From Aliigemmobacter aestuarii (GTDB lineage Bacteria > Pseudomonadota > Alphaproteobacteria > Rhodobacterales > Rhodobacteraceae), in the NCBI RefSeq assembly GCF_004799285.1, contig NZ_SSND01000005.1, positions 1 to 64,000 of the forward strand: DNA of 64,000 nt, read 5' to 3'. Positions 28,379 through 37,209 of the stretch are shown here, piece by piece. The notes beneath the pieces are model-generated. The model had not been told where the DNA came from, did not search any database, and saw nothing but the letters and a program-made list of their open reading frames with translations. Position 1 is the stretch's first letter, and each line of letters begins with the position of its first letter. The position numbers were made by a program, and so were the translations under genes.

Positions 28379-29518
28379 TCAGAGCTTCAGCTTGCCCGGG
28401 AAGTAGTGATCGAAGGCAAGGCCCAGGTCGGGGGCGTTCATGAGCTCGTAGTAGGCGACCTGTTCGGCCCATGCGCGCTGGCTGTCCATGACCTTCTTGT
28501 TGAAGGGGTCGGCTTCCAGATCGACGATGAGCTTGTCCCAGGCTTCCAGCTGACCGGCGAGGATTTCCTTCGAGGTGCGGTGCACGGTGACACCGGCCTG
28601 CGACTGAAGCTCGGCCAGGTCCTTGGAGTATTCGCGCATCGCCAGAGCCAGGTTCGACGTGGCCGATGCCTCGACGCCATAGCGCAGGATCGCCTGCAGG
28701 TCGGGCTCGAGGTCGTCCATGAAGTCCTTGTTGAAGATGAACTCGAACGATTCCGACGCCTGGTGGTAGGACGACAGGTAATAGTTCTTGGCCACGTCCT
28801 GCGCACCGAAACGACGGTCCGACGACGGGTTGTTGAACTCGAACGCGTCGATCACGCCACGCTCCATGGCGGGCACGATCTCGCCGCCCGGAAGCTGGGC
28901 AACCGACATCCCCATCGCCTGCAGCAGGTCGGCGGCAAGGCCAACGGTGCGGTACTTGAAGCCCTGCAGGTCGGCGACGGTGTTCACTTCGTTCTTGAAC
29001 CAGCCGAAGGGCTGGGCCGGCATCGGCATGCCCATGTAGCCATAGACGTTCAGGCCGAGGATCTGCTGGGTCAGTTCCTGATACAGTTCCTTGCCGCCGC
29101 CCTGGTAGAACCAGCCGAGCATCGTGGTGGCCGAACCGCCGAAGACGGGGCCGGTGCCGAAGAAAGAAGCTGCCTTCGACTTGCCGTACCAATAGACCGG
29201 CACGGTGTGGGCTGCGTCGATCACGCCGTCATGGCAGGCGTCCATCACCTGGAACGCGCCGACCACCGCACCAGCGGGCAGAAGGTCGATCTTGAGGCGT
29301 CCGCCCGACATCTCTTCGACGCGGGTGACGTATTCGCGCGCCATGTCCATCCAGATGTCGGATGCCGGCCACGAGGTCTGCATCTTCATGACAAGCGGAG
29401 CCTGCGCCAGAACGGCCGGAGCCGCCAAGGCCGTCGCCGCGGCGGCCGAGCCGCCAAGCGCACCCTTGCGCAGGAACGAACGGCGGGAAAGCCGCTGGAT
29501 GTCGCGGGTATCAGTCAT
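28379..29518 (-). CDS. TRAP transporter substrate-binding protein (DctP family), Tat-exported
   Basis: A 379-residue periplasmic solute-binding protein. A twin-arginine signal (LSRRSFLRKGALGGSAAAA, cleavage near PAVLA-QA) precedes a DctP fold with AGAVVGAFQVMDACHDGVIDAAHT and a conserved EFNNPSSDRRFG segment, as in TakP-like 2-oxo acid binding proteins. GGGAGGACATCG precedes the ATG at 29518. It is the first gene of the TRAP-amidase operon, with two palindromes and a plausible promoter upstream. The ligand is probably an organic acid, but this is not established by sequence. Confidence 0.93.
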   Translation of the reverse strand: MTDTRDIQRLSRRSFLRKGALGGSAAAATALAAPAVLAQAPLVMKMQTSWPASDIWMDMAREYVTRVEEMSGGRLKIDLLPAGAVVGAFQVMDACHDGVIDAAHTVPVYWYGKSKAASFFGTGPVFGGSATTMLGWFYQGGGKELYQELTQQILGLNVYGYMGMPMPAQPFGWFKNEVNTVADLQGFKYRTVGLAADLLQAMGMSVAQLPGGEIVPAMERGVIDAFEFNNPSSDRRFGAQDVAKNYYLSSYHQASESFEFIFNKDFMDDLEPDLQAILRYGVEASATSNLALAMREYSKDLAELQSQAGVTVHRTSKEILAGQLEAWDKLIVDLEADPFNKKVMDSQRAWAEQVAYYELMNAPDLGLAFDHYFPGKLKL

Positions 29519-29540
29519 CGATGTCCTCCCAGACGTTTTG

Positions 29541-29555
29541 GCCACCATTGGTGGC
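29541..29555. promoter_or_regulatory. Operator-like palindrome in the TRAP operon leader
   Basis: GCCACCA-T-TGGTGGC is a perfect seven-base inverted repeat flanked by GTTTTG on both sides, between the dctP-like ribosome site and the presumed -10 element. The TGGT/ACCA core resembles FadR-type GntR operators, and two such regulators are encoded about 10 kb away. Binding is inferred. Confidence 0.5.
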
Positions 29556-29559
29556 GTTT

Positions 29560-29621
29560 TGTCACTCGAACTATAAGGCCATCGTCCTAAATTGCAATAG
29601 CTGGTAAGTTTAGTTTACCAG
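29560..29621 (-). promoter_or_regulatory. Promoter of the TRAP operon with a second inverted repeat
   Basis: On the minus strand TTGCAA, a 16-base spacer and TATAGT form a reasonable sigma-70 promoter about 50 bases upstream of the dctP-like start. Overlapping its upstream side at 29601-29621 is CTGGTAA-N7-TTACCAG, a perfect inverted repeat with the CTGGT/ACCAG arms expected of a GntR-type site. Two palindromes around one promoter suggest tight repression. Confidence 0.5.
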
Positions 29622-29672
29622 TTTCGCGGTTAGCGATAACGCGCCGAACCCCTTGCCCATGGGCTTTCGTCG

Positions 29673-30635
29673 TCAGACGACCCGGTCGCCGGGTGCGCGA
29701 CCGGCGAAGAACGCGTCCAGATTGTCCAGCGCGCGGAACCCCATAGCATCACGGGTTTCCTCGGTCGCCGACCCGATGTGGGGCAGAAGAAAGACATTGG
29801 GCAGTGCGGCGATGGCCGGGTTTCCGCCGGGCTCGGTGCGGAAGACATCCAGCCCCGCGGCAAAAAGCCTGCCGGATTTCAGCGCGTCGACCAGCGCATC
29901 CTCGTCCACCAGAGCGCCGCGCGCGGTGTTCACCAGAATCGCCCTCTCGGGCAGGAGAGCCAGCGTCCGTGCGTTGATGATGCCCAGGTTTTCGGGCGTG
30001 GCCGGGCAGTGCAGCGACAGCACATCCGACACGGCCAGCAGGCTTTCCGGCGTATCGTGGAAGATCGCGCCCTTTTCCAGGTGGTCGGGCAGACGGCGGC
30101 GGTTGTGATAATGGATCTCCATCCCGAAGCCGCGGGCGCGGTCGGCGGTAACCTGCCCGACCCGCCCCATGCCCAGGATCCCCATCCGCTTGCCCGTCAC
30201 CTGTCGGCCGACCATGAAGGCGGGCGACCAGAAATCCCATTTTCCGGCGCGAACCATCGCATCGCCCTCGGCCCCGCGACGAGCCGCCCCCAGCATGCAG
30301 AGAATCGCGATCTCGGCCGTGGCGTCCGACAGAACGTCGGGCGTGTTCGTCACCACGACCCCGGCCTCGCGGGCTGCCGCCAGATCGACGTGATCCACGC
30401 CGACCGAATGGTTCGCGATGATCTTCAGCCCCGGCCCGATCGCCGCGATCACGCCTGCGGTGAACCGTTCCGAGTGGCAGGGCAGCACCGCGTCGACCTT
30501 CCGGCAGGCCGCGATCAGTTCGGCCTCGGTAAAGACGTGATCGTCCGGATTCGTCACCACGTCATAATCGCGTGCGGCCCGTTCCTCGACCGCTGGCCGC
30601 AGCTTGCGGGTGATCAGAAGTTTCGGTTTCGCCAT
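29673..30635 (-). CDS. D-2-hydroxyacid dehydrogenase (glyoxylate/hydroxypyruvate reductase-like)
   Basis: A 320-residue NAD(P)-dependent dehydrogenase. The cofactor motif is GILGMGRVGQVTADRA, followed by the catalytic Arg in VNTARGALVDEDAL, a Glu in RTEPG and the His in LPHIGSATEETRD. Enzymes of this group reduce glyoxylate or hydroxypyruvate to glycolate or D-glycerate. The start at 30635 (MAKPKLLITRKL) follows GGGAGGACCGAG. It lies upstream of the TRAP operon on the same strand but is separated from it by the palindrome-bearing promoter, so it is probably its own unit. A perfect palindrome AGCCCATGGGCT lies upstream at 30691-30702. Confidence 0.92.
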   Translation of the reverse strand: MAKPKLLITRKLRPAVEERAARDYDVVTNPDDHVFTEAELIAACRKVDAVLPCHSERFTAGVIAAIGPGLKIIANHSVGVDHVDLAAAREAGVVVTNTPDVLSDATAEIAILCMLGAARRGAEGDAMVRAGKWDFWSPAFMVGRQVTGKRMGILGMGRVGQVTADRARGFGMEIHYHNRRRLPDHLEKGAIFHDTPESLLAVSDVLSLHCPATPENLGIINARTLALLPERAILVNTARGALVDEDALVDALKSGRLFAAGLDVFRTEPGGNPAIAALPNVFLLPHIGSATEETRDAMGFRALDNLDAFFAGRAPGDRVV

Positions 30636-30727
30636 CTCGGTCCTCCCATCTGAGGGGGATAGGGGTATGGCGAATGGCGCGAAGGTCAATAGCCCATGGG
30701 CTGGCCCGCCAACGGGAGGAGCGGGCA

Positions 30728-30751
30728 CCCGGACCGCGCCAAGGGTCCGGG
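30728..30751 (-). terminator. Stem-loop downstream of the cytochrome c gene
   Basis: CCCGGACC (30728-30735) and GGTCCGGG (30744-30751) form an eight-pair stem with an eight-base loop, ten bases past the cytochrome c stop. There is no T tract, so it may be a Rho-assisted or mRNA-stabilising hairpin rather than an intrinsic terminator. Confidence 0.4.
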
Positions 30752-30760
30752 CGCGGCTGA

Positions 30761-31255
30761 TCACTGCCCCGGCAGCGAGACCCGGTAGAAGGGGGCGACA
30801 GCGTCGCCCGCGTCTGTCACCGGGTCGAAGCGGGGCGCCTCGACCGGCGGCATCGCGCGCAGGTAGGCGATAAGCGCCCCGAGGTCGTCGGGTGACAGCC
30901 GGGCATAGGATGGCCAAGGCATGGCGGGGGCCAGCACCCGCCCGTCGGGTCTGATGCCCCCGGTGATCGCGGTGGCAATCTGGTCATCGGTCCAGCCACC
31001 AAGGCCCGAGGCATCGGGCGTCAGGTTCGGCGGCCAGAAGATGCCCATGCCGGGGATCTCGAAACCCACCGTGCCTCCGGAAAGCCCGGCCGTGGCGATC
31101 GGCGCGCCGTCGCTGCCCCGCGGCATGTGGCAGCCGTGGCAATCCATGATCGTGGCCAGGTATTCCCCGCGGGCGATCAGGTCGGGCGTCTCGGCCAGCG
31201 CCGGCAAGGCGGCAAGGCCACAAAGCAGGCCGAGGGGTAGAACTTTGGATTTCAT
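30761..31255 (-). CDS. Periplasmic c-type cytochrome
   Basis: A 164-residue protein with a Sec signal peptide (MKSKVLPLGLLCGLAALPALA) and one heme-attachment motif CHGCH (39-43). A later Met in APAMPWPSYARLSPDDL could be the sixth heme ligand. This class commonly accepts electrons from a flavo- or quinoprotein dehydrogenase in the periplasm. It lies 43 bases downstream of the BBE-type flavoprotein gene on the same strand, so the two are probably cotranscribed, although that flavoprotein has no visible export signal. Confidence 0.9.
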   Translation of the reverse strand: MKSKVLPLGLLCGLAALPALAETPDLIARGEYLATIMDCHGCHMPRGSDGAPIATAGLSGGTVGFEIPGMGIFWPPNLTPDASGLGGWTDDQIATAITGGIRPDGRVLAPAMPWPSYARLSPDDLGALIAYLRAMPPVEAPRFDPVTDAGDAVAPFYRVSLPGQ

Positions 31256-31298
31256 CTTGGTTTTCCTTTCGATGTGCAGGCGCCGTTCCGGCGGCGGT

Positions 31299-32654
31299 TC
31301 ATTCGGCGGCCAGCGCCAGTGAAGGTCGTGCGGGGGTGAACATTCCCTGCGGATCGAACCTCTGGCGCAGGAGGGCCAGTCGTCCGTTTGCCGCGTCGGA
31401 ATGGGTGGGCAGGTGCCCGCCGACGCGGTCCAGATCGCAAAGCCCGACATAGGCCCCCGTGCAGAGGGGCGAGAGACCGGCAACAAGCCCGTTGAGCCAG
31501 GCGGCGTTGCGGTCGTCTTCGCCGGGCTTTTCCCAGAGCGCATAGACCGCGCCGAAAATCCGGCCCGAACAGGACAGCGCGGCACCGGAAGGGAGGGGCG
31601 GCGCATGGGGGCCAAGGGTCAGGACCGCGAAAGTCTCCGCCGAGGGCGCGCGCGCCATGCCCTCGACCATCGGGCCAAGGATCTGCGCCAGATCGGCATC
31701 GGACCAGACCGAATCCACCCGGTAGCGGCGTCCCGCGGGGACCGAAGGATCGGTCGCGGCGTACAGCTCCGGCATCTGCGCGGCCAACGGCCCGATCACG
31801 TCAAGCGCGGGCGGTGCGCCCTGGCTCAGTGCCTCGTGCACCTTGCGGCTTTCCCCTTCGCTTTCGGCGAAGACGGTGGCGATGGCCGCGATCATCGGAC
31901 CCTGGGGGCCTGCCATGACCTTTGCGGTGAATTCGACCGACGCGGGGGCGCTGGCCAGCACCGTCTCAGCCCAGTGTGCGACCTCGTCGGACATCGCGCC
32001 CGGATAGACCCGAATGACGGTTTCGATCGCGCGGGGCGCGGGTTTCAGGTCAAGCCACCATGCGGTGACGATCCCGAAGAACCCCGGACCGCCGCCGCGC
32101 AGGGCCCAGAACAGATCGGGGTTTTCGGTCGCCGAGGCGGTGACGCAGCGGCCATCGGCAAGCACGACCTCGGCCCTTGTCACAAGGCCGCAGGCAAAGC
32201 CCCATGCGCCCCCGTTCCAGCCTACGCCACCGCCCAGAAGGTAGCCGCTCATCGGAACGCTGCCGCAGTGACCCAGCGGGAAGGCGAGGCCCTTCCGGTC
32301 AAGGGCGGTGGCCATCTCGAGGTTGGTGACGGCCGGTTCTACCCGCGCGCTGCGGGTCGTGGCATCAATGGAAAGGCCCTTCAGCGCGCCAAGGTCGATG
32401 ACCATGTCGGCCCGCGTCGCGATCCCGGTGAAGTGATGTCCGCCGCCGCGCGGCGAAACGGTCAGGCCGTGGGTGGCGGCATGGCGCACCGCTTCCTGCA
32501 CGTCGGCGGCGGAAGCGGCCCGCACGATGATGCGGGCGCGATGCGCAGGCTTGCGGCCGTTCCATGTCAGCCCGTCGTGTTCGGCGGCGAAGGCGGGTTC
32601 CAGTGCGGTGATGACAGCGCCGGAAACGCGGCGGTTGAGAGATTCGATATTCAT
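31299..32654 (-). CDS. FAD-linked oxidoreductase, berberine-bridge-enzyme (BBE) type
   Basis: A 451-residue flavoprotein of the VAO/BBE superfamily. The FAD-binding N-terminal domain has SPRGGGHHFTG (67-77), where a His can bind FAD covalently, and GHCGSVPMSGYLLGGGVGWNGG (128-149), whose Cys130 occupies the second attachment position of bicovalently flavinylated members. A C-terminal BBE segment with GRLALLRQRFDPQGMF closes the fold. Such enzymes oxidise sugars, alcohols or alkaloids. The start at 32654 (MNIESLNRRVSG) follows GGGACAGGAC. No signal peptide is seen. A cytochrome c gene follows. Confidence 0.88.
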   Translation of the reverse strand: MNIESLNRRVSGAVITALEPAFAAEHDGLTWNGRKPAHRARIIVRAASAADVQEAVRHAATHGLTVSPRGGGHHFTGIATRADMVIDLGALKGLSIDATTRSARVEPAVTNLEMATALDRKGLAFPLGHCGSVPMSGYLLGGGVGWNGGAWGFACGLVTRAEVVLADGRCVTASATENPDLFWALRGGGPGFFGIVTAWWLDLKPAPRAIETVIRVYPGAMSDEVAHWAETVLASAPASVEFTAKVMAGPQGPMIAAIATVFAESEGESRKVHEALSQGAPPALDVIGPLAAQMPELYAATDPSVPAGRRYRVDSVWSDADLAQILGPMVEGMARAPSAETFAVLTLGPHAPPLPSGAALSCSGRIFGAVYALWEKPGEDDRNAAWLNGLVAGLSPLCTGAYVGLCDLDRVGGHLPTHSDAANGRLALLRQRFDPQGMFTPARPSLALAAE

Positions 32655-32876
32655 GTCTGTCCTGTCCCGGGCAGGGGTCTGCCCGAATTGTGCCAGGGCC
32701 GGCGCGCCGGGCGCCGGCCTTTGGATGATGGATGCGGCGAGCCTTGGCCCCGCTCTGCCCCTGACTGGGCGCCGTGGCCGCGTTTCGCCTGGACGCACTG
32801 ATAGGCGAGCAGGCGGCGCAAGGCTTGCTAAGTCTCCCGGCAGGAAATCATAAAAGATTGCTAAGGCGCGGTGGCG

Positions 32877-34229
32877 TCAGCAGGCGGGCGCGCTGGCGTC
32901 GTCCATGTCCTGCAAGGCGATGGCGCAATGCGCGACCAGCCGGAACCGACCCCGCCCGGTCTTCTCGATCCTGAGGCAGGCCCCGCGTTCCTCCAGCCTC
33001 CGGCGCAGCAGCACCAGTCGCGCGTCGAGGTTCTCGGCATGATCGGGCAGTTTCAGCGTGCGGTCGAGCCGCAGTTCCCGCGTGGAAAACTCGGTCCGTC
33101 CGGTTTCGGCATTCTGCCGCAGAAGGCGCCACAGGATCGCCCCCGCCACGCCCTTGATCAGATAGTCGTTTTCCAGAAAGACGCTGTCATCGCGGGGGAA
33201 ATGCCGAACATGGACCAGCCCGGCCCGTTCGACGGGCAGGTGGCCGGGTGTGCCGGCCGAGCGCGGATCATCCTCGCCCGGAAGGGTGGCAAGCGCGCCA
33301 AGATAGCCCGCCAGCAGCATCAGCGCGTCTTCGTCCTCGTGATCGAAGCGCATGATCTCGGGCGATTCGCAGAACAGGACACCCAGCACCCGCCCGGCCG
33401 ACAGGATCGGCACGGCCACCTGGCTGTGCGGGTCACCAAGGCCGGGAAAGGGGACACCGCAGGGTTCGACCGCCAGAAGCCCCGCCTGACGCGCCGCCGC
33501 GCCAAGTGCCGCGCCATAGCGGTAATCCGCGCTGAGATGGCCGATGCGGATCGGAACGCCCTCGCGCGCGGCCACGCCGATCACGCCCTCGCCAGGAAGG
33601 ATTTCGGCCCCGACCCCAGAGGCCGCGTAGCCGCGCGAACCGATGGCGAACAGGCGGCCATCGCCTTCGGCCATCAGCAGGATCACATGCGGAATGTGCA
33701 GGTGGCGCACCACCCCATCGAGCACGGCATCGGCCAATTCGTCGAAATCGCGGCACCGTGCCAGATCGTCGATGCAACTGCGCACCGCCGACAGAAGCGG
33801 GGGCCGGTCCTGCACGGCAAGTCTGGCCGCAGGGGTCAGTTGTTCGATCCCCACGACGCGAAAGATGTCGGCGCCCAGAAGGCGGAACACGCCTTCAAGC
33901 CCGTGGTGCGAGGCGATCCCGGCAAGGCGCGCCTTCATCATCTCGAACAGGGGGCCTTCGGTCCGGGTTTCCACATGGTCGAGATGCAGCCTGTGGCGGG
34001 CATGCGTGACCGGATCGAAGAGTTCGACACAGGCCTTGCCGGTGGCCAGAAGGTTGGCGCGGGTCTTGTTGAAGAATTGCCAGGAAAGGGCGACATGCCG
34101 GTCATCCACCCAATGCACCTGGCTGATCATCGACACGTTCGGCTGGCCCTCAGCGTCGCAGGTGCACAGGATCGACGCCGCAATACCCTCCATCGCGCCG
34201 CGAAGCGCACGCAGACCGCAACCGTTCAT
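32877..34229 (-). CDS. Split-barrel flavin-type domain + GAF + C-terminal winged-helix-like protein
   Basis: A 450-residue protein of three parts. Residues about 10-130 resemble pyridoxamine-5'-phosphate-oxidase-type FMN split barrels (ASILCTCDAEGQPNVSMISQVHWVDDRHVALSW). Residues about 150-325 are a GAF sensor (FDELADAVLDGVVRHL ... VAVPILSAGRVLGVLFCESPE). The last 100 have a winged-helix-like pattern (STRELRLDRTLKLPDHAENLDARLVLLRRRLEE, then RIEKTGRGRFRLV). It looks like a flavin- or redox-responsive regulator. The start overlaps the preceding gene stop by four bases (ATGA). No name is assigned. Confidence 0.75.
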   Translation of the reverse strand: MNGCGLRALRGAMEGIAASILCTCDAEGQPNVSMISQVHWVDDRHVALSWQFFNKTRANLLATGKACVELFDPVTHARHRLHLDHVETRTEGPLFEMMKARLAGIASHHGLEGVFRLLGADIFRVVGIEQLTPAARLAVQDRPPLLSAVRSCIDDLARCRDFDELADAVLDGVVRHLHIPHVILLMAEGDGRLFAIGSRGYAASGVGAEILPGEGVIGVAAREGVPIRIGHLSADYRYGAALGAAARQAGLLAVEPCGVPFPGLGDPHSQVAVPILSAGRVLGVLFCESPEIMRFDHEDEDALMLLAGYLGALATLPGEDDPRSAGTPGHLPVERAGLVHVRHFPRDDSVFLENDYLIKGVAGAILWRLLRQNAETGRTEFSTRELRLDRTLKLPDHAENLDARLVLLRRRLEERGACLRIEKTGRGRFRLVAHCAIALQDMDDASAPAC

Positions 34230-34765
34230 CGGCGCAACTCCGCACCGGCGCCGGGGCCGGGTGTCTGGGTGAACACACGATCGGGCCGGAACTCCACCAC
34301 GGCAAGGCATGTCGGGTCGAAGGCCACATAGGCCTGCGCCTGCGACCGGGTATAGCCGAGATCCACCAGTTCATCCGACAGGATCGCGCATTGGCGCGCG
34401 ATTTCGGTCAGGTCGCCGGGTTCGGCCTCGCACAACAGGGCCGACGCCGCCTTCACCTGGATAGACCTGTGGTCGCGGGCGCGGGAAAAGGTGGCCGCCA
34501 CGGCGCTGCCTGCGCTGACGGCCTCAAGCAGGGGGGCATTGCGGGCACAATCGAGGAAAAGCCGAAGCACGCTCATCTCGCGCACGCGGCAGGCCACGGC
34601 CGAGCCGACAATCGGTCGCCCGTTGATCCCCCGCACCCCGAGGATTGGCGCCACCCCGCCCTGGACGAAAGCCACCAGATGCACCGGCAGCCGCCCCGGG
34701 GGCGGACTGGCCTCGCGCCAGGTCTCCTGGTCGTCTGTCGGTGTTGCGTAACCTTGTGCAGCCAT
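34226..34765 (-). CDS. Small split-barrel (PNPOx-like) family protein
   Basis: A 179-residue protein taken from the ATG at 34765 (MAAQGYATPTDD); a longer frame starts at 34933 but its extra residues are Arg/Pro-rich and unconvincing. The core LVAFVQGGVAPILGVRGINGRPIVGSAVACRVREMSVLRLF and VAATFSRARDHRSIQVK resembles FMN-binding split-barrel proteins. It is coupled by ATGA overlap to the GAF-containing gene, whose N-terminus has the same kind of domain, so the two may act as a pair. The role is unknown. Confidence 0.65.
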   Translation of the reverse strand: MAAQGYATPTDDQETWREASPPPGRLPVHLVAFVQGGVAPILGVRGINGRPIVGSAVACRVREMSVLRLFLDCARNAPLLEAVSAGSAVAATFSRARDHRSIQVKAASALLCEAEPGDLTEIARQCAILSDELVDLGYTRSQAQAYVAFDPTCLAVVEFRPDRVFTQTPGPGAGAELRR

Positions 34766-35220
34766 GGTCGGTGTGTCGGGTGTGATGTGGCAATCGGTGT
34801 CTGTGTCGCGCGCGTCGGGGACAAGGCCCCAATCGGGGCGGCACCAATCAAGGGGGCGACGGTTCCCGCAGAACTCGGAAAGAGGGCGTGCTGCAAAAGA
34901 TCGCGGTGACTGTGCCATAACAGCCGGGGCCATACAGCCGGGAAGTGTCGTTCGGCAATCATTCTAGCATCCAGGGGCGGCCGCCCCAACCCTTTCGCGC
35001 TGGCGCGAGGCAGGGGCGTCCGGCCCCCGGCATGCCGTGCCTGCGCGGCTTTGGCGCAAGTCGTGAGGGCTGGACGAACGCCGCGTCTGGTCTTCAGATA
35101 GGGGGGAGGCGCAGGTGTTGGTGCCGCCTCCCCACGCCGGGGTGACCGCCGCCCGGCCCGCCGTTCCGTTCCAGTCACCGCGCGAGTCGCCGCGCCAGAC
35201 CAGACCGAAAGGACGAACCG
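34766..35220. other. Divergent intergenic region, no gene seen
   Basis: These 455 bases separate the split-barrel operon (minus) from the metallo-beta-lactamase gene (plus). Only short GC-rich frames with no recognisable protein are present. It should hold both promoters; no clear palindrome or -35/-10 pair stands out. Confidence 0.5.
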
Positions 35221-36834
35221 ATGCCCCATCCCCGACTTTCCTTCCACGGTGCGGCCGGCGCGGTGACGGGATCGTGCTTCCGGCTTCAGACCGAAGCGGG
35301 GCAGGTGCTGATCGACTGCGGCATGTTCCAGGGTTCAAAGACCGAAAAGGAACTGAACTACCGCCCGTTCCCCTTCGCGCCCGAAAAGATCGCCGCCGTG
35401 ATCCTGAGCCACGCGCATATCGACCATTCCGGCCTGTTGCCGAAATTGGTCCGCCACGGGTTCGGGGGGGCGATCCATGCCACCCCGGCCACCATCGACC
35501 TTGCCGGCGTCATGCTGCCCGACAGCGCCCACATCCAGGAATTCGAGGTCGAACAGTTCAACCGCCGTGCCGCCCGTCGCAACCGGCTGGCGGTGGAGCC
35601 GATCTATGACAGCGCCGATGTCGAAATCTGCCTCGACCAGTTCCGCCCGCATGATCCGGGCGACTGGTTCGCGGTGCTGCCGGGCCTCCGGGCGCGGTTC
35701 TGGAATGCGGGCCACATGCTGGGCTCTGCCTCGATCGAGGTCGAGCTTGCGCGCGGCGACGGGGATGACCCTCTCAGGCTTCTGTTCTCGGCCGACATCG
35801 GCCCGGATCACAAGCTGCTGCATGCCGATCCCGAAGGCCCTGCCGGCATCGACTATCTGATCTGCGAATCCACCTATGGCGACGTGAATCGCCTTGATGC
35901 CACCGCCGCCCGCCGCCGCATCCTGTTGCGCGACGAGGTGCGCGCGGCGATCCACCCGAATGGCGTGCTGCTGATTCCCTCATTCGCGGTCGAACGGGCG
36001 CAGGAACTGATCAGTGACATCGGGCGGCTGATCGCCGAGGGCGAGCTGCCGGATATTCCCATCCATGTAGACAGCCCGCTGGCTATGCAGGCCACCCGGG
36101 TCTTTGCCCGGCACCATCGCGAGCTTGAGGATGGCGCCGTCCTGATGAAGGGGCTCAGGGCCCGCAACCTGCATTTCACCGAGACGGTCGAACAAAGCAA
36201 GGCGCTGGACCGGATGCACGGGTTCCACATCGTCATCGCGGCCTCGGGCATGTGCGAGGCCGGGCGCATCCGCCACCGGCTGAAGAACTGGCTGTGGCGT
36301 GACGAGGCCACGGTCCTGTTCACCGGCTATCAGGCCGCAGGCACGCTTGGCCGCATCCTGCAGGACGGGGCGCGTTCCGTCCGCATCCAGGGCGAGGATT
36401 TCGCCGTGCGCGCCCGCATCCGTTCGCTCGATCTCTATTCCGGGCATGCCGATGGCCCGGAACTGGCCGCCTGGATCAGGGCGCGGCTGCCGCTGCGGCA
36501 CGATCTGTTCCTTGTCCACGGCGAACCGGAGGCGATCGAGGGTCTGGCCGCGCGGCTGGACGGGATCGTCGACCCCGCCCGTATCCTTCGTCCGGCGCTG
36601 GACGAAACTTTCGAGCTTGGCGATGCGGGGGCGAGACGGCTGGGCGAGGACGGCCCGCGCCGGCTTCAGCCCGAAAGGGTTGCGCGCCTGGATTGGCACA
36701 ATGACGTGTCGCGGCTGATCCTAGACATCAACGACGCGCTGGCCGCCGAACCGGACGAAAAACAGCGTGCCGTCCTGATCCGGCGGTTGCGGCGCGCTCT
36801 TGATCCCGACGCGCAGGGCGGCCGTTCGTCCTGA
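35221..36834 (+). CDS. Metallo-beta-lactamase / beta-CASP family RNA-processing-type nuclease
   Basis: A 537-residue hydrolase. The zinc motif HAHIDHSG is at 64-71, with further ligands in WNAGHMLGSASIEVE and FSADIG; then comes a beta-CASP insert and an RMMBL segment (ALDRMHGFHIVIAASGMCEAGRIRHRL ... YSGHADGPELAAWIR ... LVHGEPEAIEGLAARL). This architecture matches COG1236/YSH1-like exonucleases acting on RNA. CGAAAGGACGAACC precedes the ATG. It is monocistronic in this window, and its RNA target is unknown. Confidence 0.9.
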   Translation: MPHPRLSFHGAAGAVTGSCFRLQTEAGQVLIDCGMFQGSKTEKELNYRPFPFAPEKIAAVILSHAHIDHSGLLPKLVRHGFGGAIHATPATIDLAGVMLPDSAHIQEFEVEQFNRRAARRNRLAVEPIYDSADVEICLDQFRPHDPGDWFAVLPGLRARFWNAGHMLGSASIEVELARGDGDDPLRLLFSADIGPDHKLLHADPEGPAGIDYLICESTYGDVNRLDATAARRRILLRDEVRAAIHPNGVLLIPSFAVERAQELISDIGRLIAEGELPDIPIHVDSPLAMQATRVFARHHRELEDGAVLMKGLRARNLHFTETVEQSKALDRMHGFHIVIAASGMCEAGRIRHRLKNWLWRDEATVLFTGYQAAGTLGRILQDGARSVRIQGEDFAVRARIRSLDLYSGHADGPELAAWIRARLPLRHDLFLVHGEPEAIEGLAARLDGIVDPARILRPALDETFELGDAGARRLGEDGPRRLQPERVARLDWHNDVSRLILDINDALAAEPDEKQRAVLIRRLRRALDPDAQGGRSS

Positions 36835-37209
36835 ATTCCGGGCGATCCGGCCCGACCGTGCCCGTCCTGCGGCAGGTGCATCCGCACCGCGTTTCGGGAA
36901 GGGGCGATGATCCGGGCGCAGATGATCCGGGCGCCGCTGTCCACGATCGGGGCCTCGAAGCCGCGCAGGGCCAGGCCCAAAGCCGCGACGGTCAAGCCGC
37001 CCAGGATGGTGCCGAAGGCCAGCGGCATCAGAGGCGCCAGGCGCCCCCACATTGTTCATGACCCCGGACCGGTCGTCGGGCAGTGCGTCACGTGCGGTCA
37101 TGCCCGACAACCGCCCGGCAGACCTTGGCCGGACCTTTTATGGCGCCGGTATTCTGCCGCCAGCCGGGATATGGGCTGCGATTGCGGGTGCGGGTTCGGG
37201 TTGCGGGGT

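Noticed and set aside
36666-37052. Minus-strand frame with a hydrophobic start upstream of the P450 operon
   Set aside because: It overlaps the end of the metallo-beta-lactamase gene and has only one possible membrane helix followed by low-complexity sequence; at best a remnant.
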